NCBI RefSeq assembly: GCF_029392315.1
Contig: NZ_CP113939.1
Coordinates: forward strand, 930,001-994,000
DNA from: Bifidobacterium sp. ESL0690
GTDB taxonomy: Bacteria; Actinomycetota; Actinomycetes; Actinomycetales; Bifidobacteriaceae
DNA length: 64,000 nt
Direction of reading: 5' to 3'
Each line of letters starts with the position of its first letter. Within the stretch, counting starts at the first letter, position 1. The position numbers were made by a program, and so were the translations under genes. Below are positions 7,183 to 17,482 of this stretch, piece after piece. The notes below the pieces were generated by a model that searched no databases, was not told the origin of the DNA, and saw only the letters and a list, made by a program, of their open reading frames with translations.

Positions 7183-8619
7183 TTACTTGGTTTGCCGACT
7201 ACGCCGAATCAGGCTGTCGATGATGCCGATGATGATGCCGGCGGCTGCGGGGATAAGCCAGGTCAGCTGAGCGTTATAGAGCGGCAAGTGAGCCAGCGCG
7301 TTGCTCACTGAGGCAACGGAAAGTCCGAAGACGGCGAGCAGTTTGACGATGCAGTCGAAGATGGTGAAGATTGCCACCAGCAGTACCGTCCAGAAATAGA
7401 CGCGCGGGAACTTGGATGAGAACGGCTTCTGCACAAGATTGAGTAGTACCAGGACGATGGCGATGGGGTAGAGGGCGCCGAGCACCGGCAACGAGACGGT
7501 GATGATGGCACTCAGGCCCGCGTTCGAGACGATGAAGCTGAACACGGCGAAGAAAACGCTCCATGCACGATATTTGACGGGATGGCCGAAAACAGTGGGG
7601 AAGGTGTCTTCGAAATAGGTCGCGCAGGTCGAGATAAGGCCTGTGCAGACGTTGAAGCAGGCAAGCACGAAGATGAGACCGACGAAGGCGGTGCCGATGG
7701 AACCGAATGCCGAAGTGGTGAGGTTGGTCAGCACGGTGGCGCCGGTGTCGTTCTTGCCGTCGGCGGATTTGATGGTTCCGCTCACCGCGCCGATAAAGGA
7801 AAGCGCAGCGTAGATGAGGATCAGCAGGATGCCGGCGCCGGTGCCTGCGATGCCGGTTTCGCGGCGGTTGGCCTTGGTGTCGGTGACGCCGAACTCCGAA
7901 ATGTTGGCGGAGATGACGATGCCGAAATAGAGCGCGGCAAGAAGGTCCATGGTCTGGTAGCCGTTGATGAACCCATAGATCAGGGAACCGTGGGCGTAGT
8001 CACCGAACGGTTTACCGAGCGGGGTGTGGCTGATGAAAATGCAGGCGACGAACATGACCGCGATAAGTACCAGAAGCAACGGTCCCATGAAACGTCCCAG
8101 CGATTTGGAGAGCTTTTCCGGGTGCTGGCTCAGGATGAACGACAACGTAAAGAAGACCAGCGAGTAGATCAGCAGCGCCACGCGGTTGTTTTCGCCGGCG
8201 AAGGGCGTGATGGCCATTTCGTAGGAGGTCGTGGCCGTGCGGGGGATGGCGAAGCAGGGGCCAATGGCCATGATGATCACGAAGGCCAACACAGCGGCGA
8301 ACTTGGGGGAGACACGTGAGGCGAGATGTTCGAAGCCGCCGGCCGAGGCCACGGCCAGCACGCCCAGAATCGGCAGACCAACCGCCGAGACGATGAATCC
8401 AATGGTGGCCGGGAGTGCGGCGGATTGCGCCTGCGCGCCCATCAGCGGCGGGAAAATCAAGTTGCCGGCGCCAAAGAACATGGAGAAGAAGGTGAAGGCG
8501 ACGACCAGCCGGTGCTTGCCGGAAAGCTTCATGGTTTGCGGCTTTTCGGACTTTTCGGCCATTTGTTGCGAGCCGTCGTTGGCTTTTGGCTCGACGGTTT
8601 CGTTCGCTGTTTGAGGCAT
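7183..8619 (-). CDS. brnQ: Branched-chain amino acid transport carrier (LIVCS family)
   Basis: A 478-residue inner-membrane carrier taking up leucine, isoleucine or valine with a cation. After a polar N-terminal stretch of about 35 residues the first helix carries the family signature FSMFFGAGNLIFPPLMG; the remaining sequence is a series of about 12 hydrophobic helices, ending in a short basic tail. The start at 8619 has AGGAGC six bases upstream. Neighbours are unrelated: it converges on gnd and is divergent from the UPF0182 gene. Family assignment rests on the signature and overall pattern and is firm; the precise amino acid is not visible. Confidence 0.93.
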   Translation of the reverse strand: MPQTANETVEPKANDGSQQMAEKSEKPQTMKLSGKHRLVVAFTFFSMFFGAGNLIFPPLMGAQAQSAALPATIGFIVSAVGLPILGVLAVASAGGFEHLASRVSPKFAAVLAFVIIMAIGPCFAIPRTATTSYEMAITPFAGENNRVALLIYSLVFFTLSFILSQHPEKLSKSLGRFMGPLLLVLIAVMFVACIFISHTPLGKPFGDYAHGSLIYGFINGYQTMDLLAALYFGIVISANISEFGVTDTKANRRETGIAGTGAGILLILIYAALSFIGAVSGTIKSADGKNDTGATVLTNLTTSAFGSIGTAFVGLIFVLACFNVCTGLISTCATYFEDTFPTVFGHPVKYRAWSVFFAVFSFIVSNAGLSAIITVSLPVLGALYPIAIVLVLLNLVQKPFSSKFPRVYFWTVLLVAIFTIFDCIVKLLAVFGLSVASVSNALAHLPLYNAQLTWLIPAAAGIIIGIIDSLIRRSRQTK

Positions 8620-8845
8620 GCTAGCTCCTGAATATTGCAGTATTACAAAATTTCATCGCATGATACGCGTGATGACGCTCACTATATAGCAAGACCTTGT
8701 TGAGCGAGTTTTATGGGGTTTCTCCGATTTTCCGGGATGGGTGAGGCTTCTGGAGCGGGAATAACGAATTTAGATGATAAATGATATTGCGTAACTACTG
8801 ATTCGCTCAAAGGTGACGGGCGACACCTTTCGGTACGATTGAAGC

Positions 8846-11800
8846 ATGTCTTTCTTTGACTTTTTCGGTGGGTTTCCGGACCCGCGCAATGGTTCCAACA
8901 GCGGCCGTCAGCAAGACGATGACGACGACCCGAAGATTCTGCATATCCACACCGATGGGGACGACGAGGCCAACAGCGGCCGTCGACGTCCGAATTTCTC
9001 CGCAAGCGACTTCTGGCCGCCGCGGGGCGGCACTGGCAACCCCCGTCTCACGCGCCGGGCGAACTACAAGCCAAAGGGCACGTCCAAAGGTACGAAGATC
9101 TTCATCGGCGTGGTCGTGGTCGTAGCGCTGATTCTGGCTCTGGTCTTTGGCCTTGACCATTTCGTCACCGACCTAATGTGGTACGGCCAGCTCGGCTTCC
9201 AGTCGGTGGTGTGGACGCAGCTTTGGACGAAGATAGGCCTGTGGGTCGCCTTCGCCGTGTTGATGGCGTTGGTGAGCTATTTCGCCGCCACCATGGCCAT
9301 TCGCAAGCGTCCGGATTCCGCTGATGGCTCCAAGATTCGCGTCCGGGGCGACGTCGTTGAAGTCGGCAAGTCCGTCAGTTCGAAATCCGCTAGGAAAGTG
9401 GCGGTGATCGTCTCGCTGATCGTCGGCCTTATTTTCGGTGCGCAGTTCAACTCGAACTGGTCCGAGGTTCTGCTGATGTTCCACGCCCAGCCATTCGGCG
9501 TGCGCGACCCGCAGTTCGGCATCGATAACGGCTTCTATGTCTTCATCCTTCCCGGCGTCAACCTTATGCTTTCCGCCTTGAGGATGCTGCTCTTCTTCGG
9601 TCTGCTTTTCTCGGTGATCACCCACTTTGCCATGGGCGGCATCCGTGTGACCATGCCGGTCAACGGCCATGGCATCATGACCATGACCAAGTACGCACGT
9701 CGCCAGATCAGCGTCTGGTTCATCCTGAACATGCTCGCTTGGTCCATTCGCCAGGTCATCGGCGTCTTCAACACGTTGACCCAGGTTGGCGACCGCTTCA
9801 CCGGTGCCGATTACACCACGGTGCATGCCAACGTTCCGGTGGCCTTCATTCTCGCTGGCTTGACCGCGATTCTTGGGCTTCTGTTGGGCATCTGGCTCAT
9901 GCGCTCCCACTCCTTCGACGGGCCCGCCTCGCCTGATGTCCGCGTGGTCGCCGCCGTCAAGGCTTGGCGCGTGCCGATGATCGCCATCGCGGCTGTCGTA
10001 GTCGTCGCCGTCGTCCTCGGCATGCTCTGGCCGACGCTTCTGCAGCGCTTCAAGGTCAGCCCGAACGAGCAGGAAATGGAATCGTCTTACATCGCCCGCA
10101 ACATCAAGGCGACGCAACAGGCTTACGGCCTTGACAAGGTCAAGGTCGGCAGCTACAACGCCACCACCCACGGCCAGTCCGGCGCGCTCGCGAGTGACCC
10201 CGAGACCACCGCGCAGATTCGTCTGCTTGATCCCGATGTCATTTCCCCGACGTTCAAGCAGCTGCAGCAGTCCAAGCAGTATTACATGTTCGCCGATTCG
10301 TTGGCGGTCGATAAATACGACATCGACGGGCATAGCCAGGATACCGTCATCGCAGCCCGCGAGCTCAACGTCAACGGCAACGACAACCGCAACTGGGTCA
10401 ACGACCATACTGTGTTCACGCACGGCTACGGCGTCGTCGCCGCTTACGGCAACAAGGTGACCAGCGACGGTAACCCCGAGTTCTTCGAATCCGGCATTCC
10501 TACGCAAGGCAAGTTGACGAAGACGCAGCATTATCAGCCGCGCATTTACTTCTCGCCGAACTCGCCGGAATACTCCATCGTCGGCTCTCCCAAGGGCACC
10601 TCGCCTTGGGAATTCGATTACCCGAAGGGCTCCACCGGTGCCTCCAACACCTTCGACGGCAACGGTGGACCGAAGGTCGGCAACATGCTGACCCGTCTGC
10701 TCTATGCCATCCGTTTCGGCAGCGACCAGATCTTCTTCTCCGACCGCGTCACCTCCGACTCGCAGATTCTCTATGATCGCAGCCCGCGTGACCGTGTGGC
10801 CAAGGTAGCCCCGTATCTGACGCTCGACGGACGCGTGTATCCGGCTGTGGTCAACGGACGGGTGAAGTGGATCGTCGACGGCTATACGACTTCGGATGCC
10901 TATCCGTATTCGCAGATGACCGATCTCGGCGTGGCCACGCAGGATTCGACCACGATCACTTCCAAGACCGTGCAGGGCCTTAATTCACAGCCGGCCAACT
11001 ACATTCGCAACTCGGTGAAGGCCACGGTGGATGCCTACGACGGTTCGGTCGATCTCTATACTTGGGACACGAAGGATCCGGTCATCAAGGCTTGGCAGAA
11101 GATCTTCCCGGGCCAATACCATCCGATTTCCGATATTTCCGGCCAGCTGATGAGCCACTTGCGTTACCCGGAAAGCCTCTTCAAGGTCCAGCGCCAGCTG
11201 CTTGCCAAGTATCACGTCGGCGATGCAAAGCAATTCTTCTCAGGTGAGGACTTCTGGCAGACTCCGGTCGACCCCACGGAATCTCCCACCAAGAGAGATC
11301 ACAACGTGCTGCAGCCTCCTTATTACCTGACCCTCAAAACCGGTGGATCCAAGCGACCGTTGTTCTCATTGACCTCGACGTATATCCCGGCCGGCAATTC
11401 GTCGGTAAGAAGGGAAAATCTGACCGGTTTCCTCTCGGTGGATTCCGATGCGGGAGGTCAGAAGGGCAAAGTCGGTCCGAATTACGGAACGATACGGCTT
11501 CAGGAGTTGCCGAAGGATGCGAACGTACCCGGACCGGGGCAGGCTCAGAACAATTTCAATACCAATGCGACTGTGGCCACACAGCTCAATCTTTTGGGCA
11601 GCAAGGAATCCAATAGCAAGGTATCCACCAACGTGGTGCAGGGCAATCTGCTTACCCTTCCGCTTGGCGGGGGACTGGTGTACGTCGAGCCGATTTATGT
11701 GCAGTCGAGCGGTGGCACTGGTTTCCCCTTGCTGAAGAAGGTCCTTGTGGCCTTCGGCGATCAGGTCGGTTTTGCAGACACGTTGGATGAGGCACTCGAT

Positions 11801-12154
11801 CAGGTCTTCGGTGGCGATTCCGGTGCCTCTGCGGGCGACGCCGAGAACAAGGGCGGTGGCGCTGCTGCGGCTGGCGATTCGTCGTCCGGTGATTCTTCTA
11901 CCGGTGATACTTCTTCCGGTGGTTCCGCCGCACAAGGTGACACCAGCGGCAAGAGCAGCACCTCAGGCACGTCCGGTACGTCAGGAAACACTGCCAGCAA
12001 TCCTGACTTGAAGGATGCCTTGAGCAAGGCCAGCCAGGCTATGAAGGATTCCGACGCCGCCATGAAGAAGGGCGACTGGGCGGCCTATGGCAAGGCCCAG
12101 CAGGAGCTCAACGACCAGTTGAACCGCGCCTTGCAGTCGGAAGGTCAGCAGTAA
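8846..12154 (+). CDS. UPF0182 family large membrane protein
   Basis: An actinobacterial/cyanobacterial conserved membrane protein of unknown function, 1102 residues. After a charged cytoplasmic start (residues 1-80) about seven hydrophobic helices occupy residues 85-390 (for example FIGVVVVVALILALVFGL and MIAIAAVVVVAVVLGMLW). A large presumably extracytoplasmic domain of about 550 residues follows (from PNEQEMESSYIARNIKATQQAYGL on, a family hallmark). The tail after about residue 990 is a low-complexity G/S/T/A/D run ending in a short amphipathic helix. Start site at 8846 has no strong ribosome binding site but begins the family's usual MSFFDFF-type N-terminus. No operon partner is evident. 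Confidence 0.9.
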   Translation: MSFFDFFGGFPDPRNGSNSGRQQDDDDDPKILHIHTDGDDEANSGRRRPNFSASDFWPPRGGTGNPRLTRRANYKPKGTSKGTKIFIGVVVVVALILALVFGLDHFVTDLMWYGQLGFQSVVWTQLWTKIGLWVAFAVLMALVSYFAATMAIRKRPDSADGSKIRVRGDVVEVGKSVSSKSARKVAVIVSLIVGLIFGAQFNSNWSEVLLMFHAQPFGVRDPQFGIDNGFYVFILPGVNLMLSALRMLLFFGLLFSVITHFAMGGIRVTMPVNGHGIMTMTKYARRQISVWFILNMLAWSIRQVIGVFNTLTQVGDRFTGADYTTVHANVPVAFILAGLTAILGLLLGIWLMRSHSFDGPASPDVRVVAAVKAWRVPMIAIAAVVVVAVVLGMLWPTLLQRFKVSPNEQEMESSYIARNIKATQQAYGLDKVKVGSYNATTHGQSGALASDPETTAQIRLLDPDVISPTFKQLQQSKQYYMFADSLAVDKYDIDGHSQDTVIAARELNVNGNDNRNWVNDHTVFTHGYGVVAAYGNKVTSDGNPEFFESGIPTQGKLTKTQHYQPRIYFSPNSPEYSIVGSPKGTSPWEFDYPKGSTGASNTFDGNGGPKVGNMLTRLLYAIRFGSDQIFFSDRVTSDSQILYDRSPRDRVAKVAPYLTLDGRVYPAVVNGRVKWIVDGYTTSDAYPYSQMTDLGVATQDSTTITSKTVQGLNSQPANYIRNSVKATVDAYDGSVDLYTWDTKDPVIKAWQKIFPGQYHPISDISGQLMSHLRYPESLFKVQRQLLAKYHVGDAKQFFSGEDFWQTPVDPTESPTKRDHNVLQPPYYLTLKTGGSKRPLFSLTSTYIPAGNSSVRRENLTGFLSVDSDAGGQKGKVGPNYGTIRLQELPKDANVPGPGQAQNNFNTNATVATQLNLLGSKESNSKVSTNVVQGNLLTLPLGGGLVYVEPIYVQSSGGTGFPLLKKVLVAFGDQVGFADTLDEALDQVFGGDSGASAGDAENKGGGAAAAGDSSSGDSSTGDTSSGGSAAQGDTSGKSSTSGTSGTSGNTASNPDLKDALSKASQAMKDSDAAMKKGDWAAYGKAQQELNDQLNRALQSEGQQ

Positions 12155-12181
12155 CAGGCCGGCGGTAATAACCGGTAAGCC

Positions 12182-12252
12182 ATGGTAACGGCGTTATACG
12201 GGCAGTGCGTTTCACGTGCTGTTCATATAACGCCGTTACCATATCGAATCGA
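12182..12252. repeat. 17-bp perfect inverted repeat with 37-base loop
   Basis: ATGGTAACGGCGTTATA (12182-12198) is exactly inverted at 12236-12252. A further partial copy GGTAACGGA lies at about 12260. No T-run follows, so it may be a factor-independent stop for the UPF0182 gene or a structured regulatory element ahead of the acetyltransferase. Confidence 0.6.
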
Positions 12253-12371
12253 TACGGTAACGGACGGATTGGTACGGTTTGGGTTTCGGGCAAGCCTGAT
12301 CGGTTTATGTTAAGGCTTATCCAAGTCATATACTTTCGGATGAATATGAACGAATTGGGATAGGGGCAGTC

Positions 12372-12863
12372 ATGATTCGAGCGGCGCGAGACAGCGATTT
12401 GCAGGCAATCACCGACATCTACAATGAGGCGGTCGTCGCCGGCGGATCCACCGCCGACTTGAAGCCGCGCACCCTCGAGCAGCGCCGCGAATGGGTGGCC
12501 GAGCACGAACCTCGCCGTGATTTTCCTGTGGTCGTCTTGGAAGACCGGAACGGGAAAGTGGTCGGTTTCGGCTCCCTGTCGCGTTTCCATCCTCGTGCCG
12601 GCTACGACGGCGTCGTCGAGCTGAGCTATTACATCGCCACCGCCGCACAATATCAAGGATATGGCACCCAAATGGTCTCCTGGCTGATCGACAAAGCCAA
12701 GGAACTCGGTAACCGCAAGGCCATCGGCCTGATTTTCGCCAGCAACACCGGCTCCATCGCCCTGATGAAGCACTTCGGTTTCACCCGCTACGGCTTCCTC
12801 CCTAAGGCTTGCTGGGACGGCCACGGCTATCTCGATATGTCGTACTGGTATCTCGATTTGTGA
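12372..12863 (+). CDS. GNAT family N-acetyltransferase (phosphinothricin acetyltransferase-like)
   Basis: A 163-residue acyl-CoA-dependent N-acetyltransferase. The fold's order is visible: MIRAARDSDLQAITDIYNEAV at the start, a central strand VVELSYYIATAAQYQGYGTQMVSWLIDKAK containing the CoA pyrophosphate loop QxxGxG (about residues 96-101), and the C-terminal NTGSIALMKHFGFTRYGFL. The pattern resembles the phosphinothricin/methionine-sulfone acetyltransferase group, but the acceptor cannot be deduced. AGGGGC just before 12372 could serve as ribosome binding site. It precedes pth by 192 bases and is probably transcribed separately. Confidence 0.85.
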   Translation: MIRAARDSDLQAITDIYNEAVVAGGSTADLKPRTLEQRREWVAEHEPRRDFPVVVLEDRNGKVVGFGSLSRFHPRAGYDGVVELSYYIATAAQYQGYGTQMVSWLIDKAKELGNRKAIGLIFASNTGSIALMKHFGFTRYGFLPKACWDGHGYLDMSYWYLDL

Positions 12864-13055
12864 TAGCAGCAGGTTGATCGTCTGCAGCTTCGTGCGTTCA
12901 CCGGTAGGCGTAGCTAAGCGTCTCTTGGAATCGGTATGATGGGTATCGTGTAACCGCGTTTCGGGGTGTTTTGTCATGCCCGTATACAGGCGGTTTGTGA
13001 GAATAGACCTGAGATATCGCTTGTATATCGCCGAAAAGAAAGAACGTAGCGCGAG

Positions 13056-13655
13056 ATGGCATCACAATTCTGGTTGATTGCAGGACTGGGCAACCCCGGC
13101 AAGAAGTACGAAGGCACCCGCCACAACATGGGGTTCATGGTCGCCGACGTGCTGGCGGAGCGCTGGTCGGTGTCGTTTAGCGATCACAAGGGATTGGCCG
13201 ATCTGGGCAAAGGCGTGATGAACCTCAGCGGCAAAAGCCTCAAGTTCTTCCTTGCCAAGCCGCTGACCTATATGAACGATTCCGGCGATGCCGTCTCGTC
13301 GATTTCTGAGTATTACGATATCGATCCTAGCCGGGTTATCGCCATCCACGACGATATGGACCTCGATTTCGGGCGTATCAAGGTCAAGGCCGGCGGTTCC
13401 GCTGGAGGGCACAACGGCATCCGCTCCATCGACAAATCGCTGGGGACCAATAAATATTCCCGCGTCCGTATGGGCACCGGTCACGCCGCACGTGGCCCGC
13501 ACGCCCATGAAAACACGGTCAACTGGGTGCTCGGCGGATTCTCCGGCCAGCAGCGCAAGGAACTTCCCGAATTCCTCGCCGATGGCGCTGACGCGGTGGA
13601 AACTATTATGTTCGAGGGGCTAAGCGAGGCGCAGGAGCGGTTCAACGGCCGCTGA
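13056..13655 (+). CDS. pth: Peptidyl-tRNA hydrolase
   Basis: Releases tRNA from peptidyl-tRNA that dropped off ribosomes. The 199-residue protein shows the family motifs in order: GLGNPGKKYEGTRHNMGF at the start with the catalytic His in RHNMG, KPLTYMNDSG, HDDMDLDFG with the conserved Asp, and GGSAGGHNGIRSI. Length is typical. The start at 13056 has no strong ribosome binding site but no alternative fits the conserved N-terminus better. The mfd gene begins 46 bases downstream, so pth and mfd probably form an operon, the arrangement usual in bifidobacteria. Confidence 0.96.
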   Translation: MASQFWLIAGLGNPGKKYEGTRHNMGFMVADVLAERWSVSFSDHKGLADLGKGVMNLSGKSLKFFLAKPLTYMNDSGDAVSSISEYYDIDPSRVIAIHDDMDLDFGRIKVKAGGSAGGHNGIRSIDKSLGTNKYSRVRMGTGHAARGPHAHENTVNWVLGGFSGQQRKELPEFLADGADAVETIMFEGLSEAQERFNGR

Positions 13656-13701
13656 AGCGCAGGGCCGCGGCAACAGTGAAAGCAAACATCGTCATAACCA
13701 T

Positions 13702-16700
13702 ATGAATCAATCAGACAAGGACAAAGTCAACACGTCTACTTCGAAAACATCGAGCGGCAAAACCAAGGATTCCCGCCAACGCAATGGTGCGCCGGCATCG
13801 GGGGAACCGGTTGTGTCTGCTAAGGATTCCAATGCACATGGGAATGCAGCATCGGTAAAACAGCGTGCTCAGGCTGCAGAAAAATCCGACGACCATGCCG
13901 CGCAGGATATGTCGGGTGCGTTGGCGGGATTTTTGCCGCGTCTTGACGATGACGGAGCGTTCCGTGATCTGCTCGCGGGCGAAATTGAACCGCCGGAGGG
14001 CGCGGCCGATCAAGCGCTGACCGTCGGCGCGCCGGAAGGCATCCGACCGGCACTCGCGGCTGCACGTGCGCAATATTCTTCCGTCGTGATGGTCGTATCT
14101 TCAAGCCGTGAGGCCGAGGAAACCGTTAATTCCATCCGCTCGTGGTATGGGGGAGACCCCAATGAAGTAAGTCAGCTCGAGGCTTGGGAGACGCTGCCGC
14201 ACGAGCGACTTTCGCCACGTGCCGACACCGTGGCCAGCCGCATGGCCGTCTTCCGCAGGCTCTGCCATCCCAAAGACGGCAGCGAAATGTTCGGTCCGAT
14301 TCGCATTCTCGTCATGCCGGTCCGTTCGCTGATTCAGCCGGTGGTGGCCGGGTTGGGCGACGTGGAGCCGTTGGTGTTCAGGGTAGGCAGCGAGATTCCG
14401 CTGGATGAGGTTTCCGCACGATTGGTCGAAAACGCTTATACCCGCGTCGATCTGGTCGTCAATCGTGGCGAGTTCGCGGTGCGCGGCGGCATTGTCGACG
14501 TGTTCCCGCCGACGCTTCCGCATCCGGTGCGTATCGAATTCTTCGGTGATGAAATCGATACCATCAAGGAATTCCATGCCTCAGACCAGCGCACCTATGG
14601 CGATGGCATCGATACCGTCTGGGCCACGCCTTGCCGTGAGCTTCAATTGACCGACAAGGTGCGGGCCCGCGCGAAATCGCTGATTGGCCGGATTCCCAAC
14701 GCCGACGACATGCTGCAATCCATTGCCGATTCCATTCCGGTGGAAGGCATGGAATCGCTGATTCCTGCGCTGATCGACGACATGCAGCCGGTGGCCACGA
14801 TGCTGCCCCGCGATGCGGTCATCATGCTTTCCGACCCCGAAAAGCTGCGTCGCGCCGCCGCCGACCTTGCCAAAACGGCCAACGAATTCCTCGCCGCAAG
14901 CTGGCACGTGGCCGCAAGCGGTCATGGAGCCGGTGCGCCCATCAGTTTTGACCAGGCAAGCTTCCTCGATTTCGACGAGACCATCCGTTCACTGGAATTC
15001 TCCAACCACGATGTCTGGCGTTTGACCAGTTTTGGCGTCGACAAGACCATGCCCGGCCACGTCCAGCTTGACGCGTCGGTTCCCGAAGAATATCGCGGCG
15101 ACGAGAAGCGTGCCAAGACAGGCGTCGAAGGGCTGATTGACGACGGTTTCGAAGTAACGATTACCGCCGCGGCCAATGGAACGTTGTCGCGTTTGAAGCG
15201 TGCACTCGGCCAGACCGGCGTGACGCGATTCGACACCGTGCGCTCGCAAGCCATGGACGGATTCATCGATTCCGCCGCCAAATTCGCGCTCTTGACCGAA
15301 CGTGACCTTACTGGCAAAACCAGTGCCGTTGCTCAGCAGAAGTCCTCGCGTCGCCGCCACAAGGCCATCGACCTGATGGAGCTCAAAGCAGGCGACTATA
15401 TCGTCCACGAGCAGCACGGCATCGGCCGATTCGTCGAAATGCGACAGCGTACCACCGGTGTCGGCGCGAACCGTGCCACCCGCGAATATCTGGTCATCGA
15501 ATATGCTCCGTCCAAGCGCAACGCGCCGCCGGACAAACTGTTCATCCCCACTGATCAGCTCGATCAGGTCTCCAAATATATCGGCGCCGACAAGCCCAAG
15601 CTTAACAAGCTCGGCGGCTCCGACTGGGCTCAGACCAAGGCCAAGGCCCGCAAGCACGTCCACGAGATCGCCGACGACCTGGTCAAGCTTTATTCCGCCC
15701 GTCAGCAGGCCGAGGGATTCGCCTTCAGTCCCGACACCCCGTGGCAGAAGGAGCTGGAGGACGCCTTCCCGTATCAGGAGACGGCCGACCAGCTCACCAC
15801 CATCGACGAAGTCAAGGCTGACATGGAAAAGCCCGTGCCGATGGATCGTCTCATCTGCGGCGACGTCGGCTTCGGCAAGACGGAAATCGCCGTACGTGCC
15901 GCGTTCAAGGCGGTGCAGGATGGCAAGCAGGTGGCCATTCTGGCGCCGACCACACTTTTGGTGCAGCAGCATTATGAGACGTTCACCGAGCGTTACGAGG
16001 GCTTCCCGGTTCATGTGGCGGCGATGAGCCGATTCCAGACCAAGAAAGAGATCGACGAGACGCTTAAGGGCTTGGAATCCGGTTTTGTCGATGTCGTCAT
16101 CGGCACACACAAACTGCTGAACCCCAAGATCAAGTTCAAGGATTTGGGACTCCTGATCATCGACGAGGAGCAGCGTTTCGGCGTCGAGCACAAGGAGACG
16201 CTGAAGGCGCTGCGTACCAATATCGATGTGCTTTCGCTTTCCGCGACGCCAATCCCCAGAACGCTGGAAATGGCTGTTACCGGTATCCGTGAGATGTCGA
16301 CGCTGGCCACGCCTCCTGAAGACCGCTTGCCGGTGCTCACCTACGTGGGCGCCTACGAGGACGCGCAGGTCACCGCCGCCGTCCGGCGCGAGCTGCTGCG
16401 TGGCGGCCAGGTTTTCTACGTGCACAACCGCGTCAACGACATTGATAAGGTCGCGGCAAAGATCCACGATCTGGTGCCCGAGGCGAAAATCGGCATCGCG
16501 CACGGCAAGATGGGGGAGAAGCAGCTCGACAACATCATCCAGGACTTCTGGCATCGCGATATCGATGTGCTCGTATGCACGACGATTATCGAAACCGGCC
16601 TCGATATCACCAACGCAAACACGCTGATCGTCGACCACGCCGACCGTTTCGGCTTAAGCCAGTTGCACCAGCTGCGTGGTCGCGTGGGCCGTGGCCGCGA

Positions 16701-17433
16701 ACGCGCCTACGCCTACTTCCTTTACGACCCGTCCAAACCGATGACCCAGCAGTCGCACGACCGCTTGGCCACGATTGCACAGAACACGGCGCTCGGAAGC
16801 GGCTTCGACGTGGCGATGAAGGATCTTGAACTGCGCGGAACCGGCAACCTTCTAGGCGGCGAACAGAGCGGCCACATCGAGGGCGTCGGTTTCGATCTCT
16901 ACGTGCGCATGGTCTCTGATGCCGTCGAAAAGTACAAGGAACCGGAACGTAAAGAATCCGTGGCCGTCACCATCGACCTGCCCATCGAGGCTTCCATTCC
17001 GGTCGACTACATCGATTCGGACAAGCTGCGTCTCGAGGCCTATCGCAAGCTGGCCAGCGCCAGAACCGAAGAAGACTTCACCGAGTTGCGCGAGGAGCTC
17101 ACCGATCGTTACGGTCCGTTGCCAGAGGAATTCGATACACTCTTCGACGTCGCCCGCCTCCGCAGCAAGGCCCGTGCATTGGGTATCTCCGAAATCGTCA
17201 CACAAGGCAACCGCGTGCGCATCGCCAAGATCGACCCGCCCGAATCCCTACAAATGCGGCTTTCGCGTATCTACCGCGGCACGCAATATCGTCCGGTCAC
17301 GCATACGCTCCTGATTCCCGCACCGTTCGGCGGAACCCTCGGCGGCAAGCCGATGACCAGCCCCGAAGTGATGGGCTGGACCGATCAGCTGCTCGAGGAT
17401 CTGGCGTGGACAGGTAAGCCAAAGCAGAGCTGA
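13702..17433 (+). CDS. mfd: Transcription-repair coupling factor
   Basis: Removes RNA polymerase stalled at DNA lesions and recruits the UvrABC system. The 1243-residue protein has the UvrB-like N-terminal domain, the RNA-polymerase interaction domain (about 550-630, GDYIVHEQHGIGRF), and a RecG-like translocase with Walker A GDVGFGKTE at 720-728, DEEQRFG, and SATPIPRTLEMAVTGIREMS, then the C-terminal TRCF domain. The first 70 residues are low-complexity, polar and not part of the conserved core, so an ATG at 13909 is a possible later start. The neighbouring pth suggests co-transcription; uvrB is elsewhere in the window with its own SOS box. Confidence 0.95.
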   Translation: MNQSDKDKVNTSTSKTSSGKTKDSRQRNGAPASGEPVVSAKDSNAHGNAASVKQRAQAAEKSDDHAAQDMSGALAGFLPRLDDDGAFRDLLAGEIEPPEGAADQALTVGAPEGIRPALAAARAQYSSVVMVVSSSREAEETVNSIRSWYGGDPNEVSQLEAWETLPHERLSPRADTVASRMAVFRRLCHPKDGSEMFGPIRILVMPVRSLIQPVVAGLGDVEPLVFRVGSEIPLDEVSARLVENAYTRVDLVVNRGEFAVRGGIVDVFPPTLPHPVRIEFFGDEIDTIKEFHASDQRTYGDGIDTVWATPCRELQLTDKVRARAKSLIGRIPNADDMLQSIADSIPVEGMESLIPALIDDMQPVATMLPRDAVIMLSDPEKLRRAAADLAKTANEFLAASWHVAASGHGAGAPISFDQASFLDFDETIRSLEFSNHDVWRLTSFGVDKTMPGHVQLDASVPEEYRGDEKRAKTGVEGLIDDGFEVTITAAANGTLSRLKRALGQTGVTRFDTVRSQAMDGFIDSAAKFALLTERDLTGKTSAVAQQKSSRRRHKAIDLMELKAGDYIVHEQHGIGRFVEMRQRTTGVGANRATREYLVIEYAPSKRNAPPDKLFIPTDQLDQVSKYIGADKPKLNKLGGSDWAQTKAKARKHVHEIADDLVKLYSARQQAEGFAFSPDTPWQKELEDAFPYQETADQLTTIDEVKADMEKPVPMDRLICGDVGFGKTEIAVRAAFKAVQDGKQVAILAPTTLLVQQHYETFTERYEGFPVHVAAMSRFQTKKEIDETLKGLESGFVDVVIGTHKLLNPKIKFKDLGLLIIDEEQRFGVEHKETLKALRTNIDVLSLSATPIPRTLEMAVTGIREMSTLATPPEDRLPVLTYVGAYEDAQVTAAVRRELLRGGQVFYVHNRVNDIDKVAAKIHDLVPEAKIGIAHGKMGEKQLDNIIQDFWHRDIDVLVCTTIIETGLDITNANTLIVDHADRFGLSQLHQLRGRVGRGRERAYAYFLYDPSKPMTQQSHDRLATIAQNTALGSGFDVAMKDLELRGTGNLLGGEQSGHIEGVGFDLYVRMVSDAVEKYKEPERKESVAVTIDLPIEASIPVDYIDSDKLRLEAYRKLASARTEEDFTELREELTDRYGPLPEEFDTLFDVARLRSKARALGISEIVTQGNRVRIAKIDPPESLQMRLSRIYRGTQYRPVTHTLLIPAPFGGTLGGKPMTSPEVMGWTDQLLEDLAWTGKPKQS

Positions 17434-17468
17434 GCGGAAAGTGACGAATACTTTTGGTAGCAGTAATA

Positions 17469-17482
17469 TGTGAGCGCTCACA
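17469..17482. promoter_or_regulatory. LacI-family-type operator upstream of eno
   Basis: TGTGAGCGCTCACA is a perfect 14-bp palindrome 86 bases before the eno start. A one-mismatch copy (TGTGAACGCTCACA) sits before pyk at 63598. Palindromes of this form with a central CG are typical of LacI-family regulators; a global LacI-type regulator of central carbon genes (AraQ) has been described for bifidobacteria and is the likely binder, by inference. Confidence 0.7.

Noticed and set aside
8682..9005. Minus-strand frame reading FVIPAPEASPIPENRRNP and similar
   Set aside because: Part of it lies in the brnQ-UPF0182 gap and resembles repeat-derived peptides, but it overlaps the UPF0182 gene and has no ribosome binding site or conserved domain. 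It could be a dispersed repeat, which I cannot test here.
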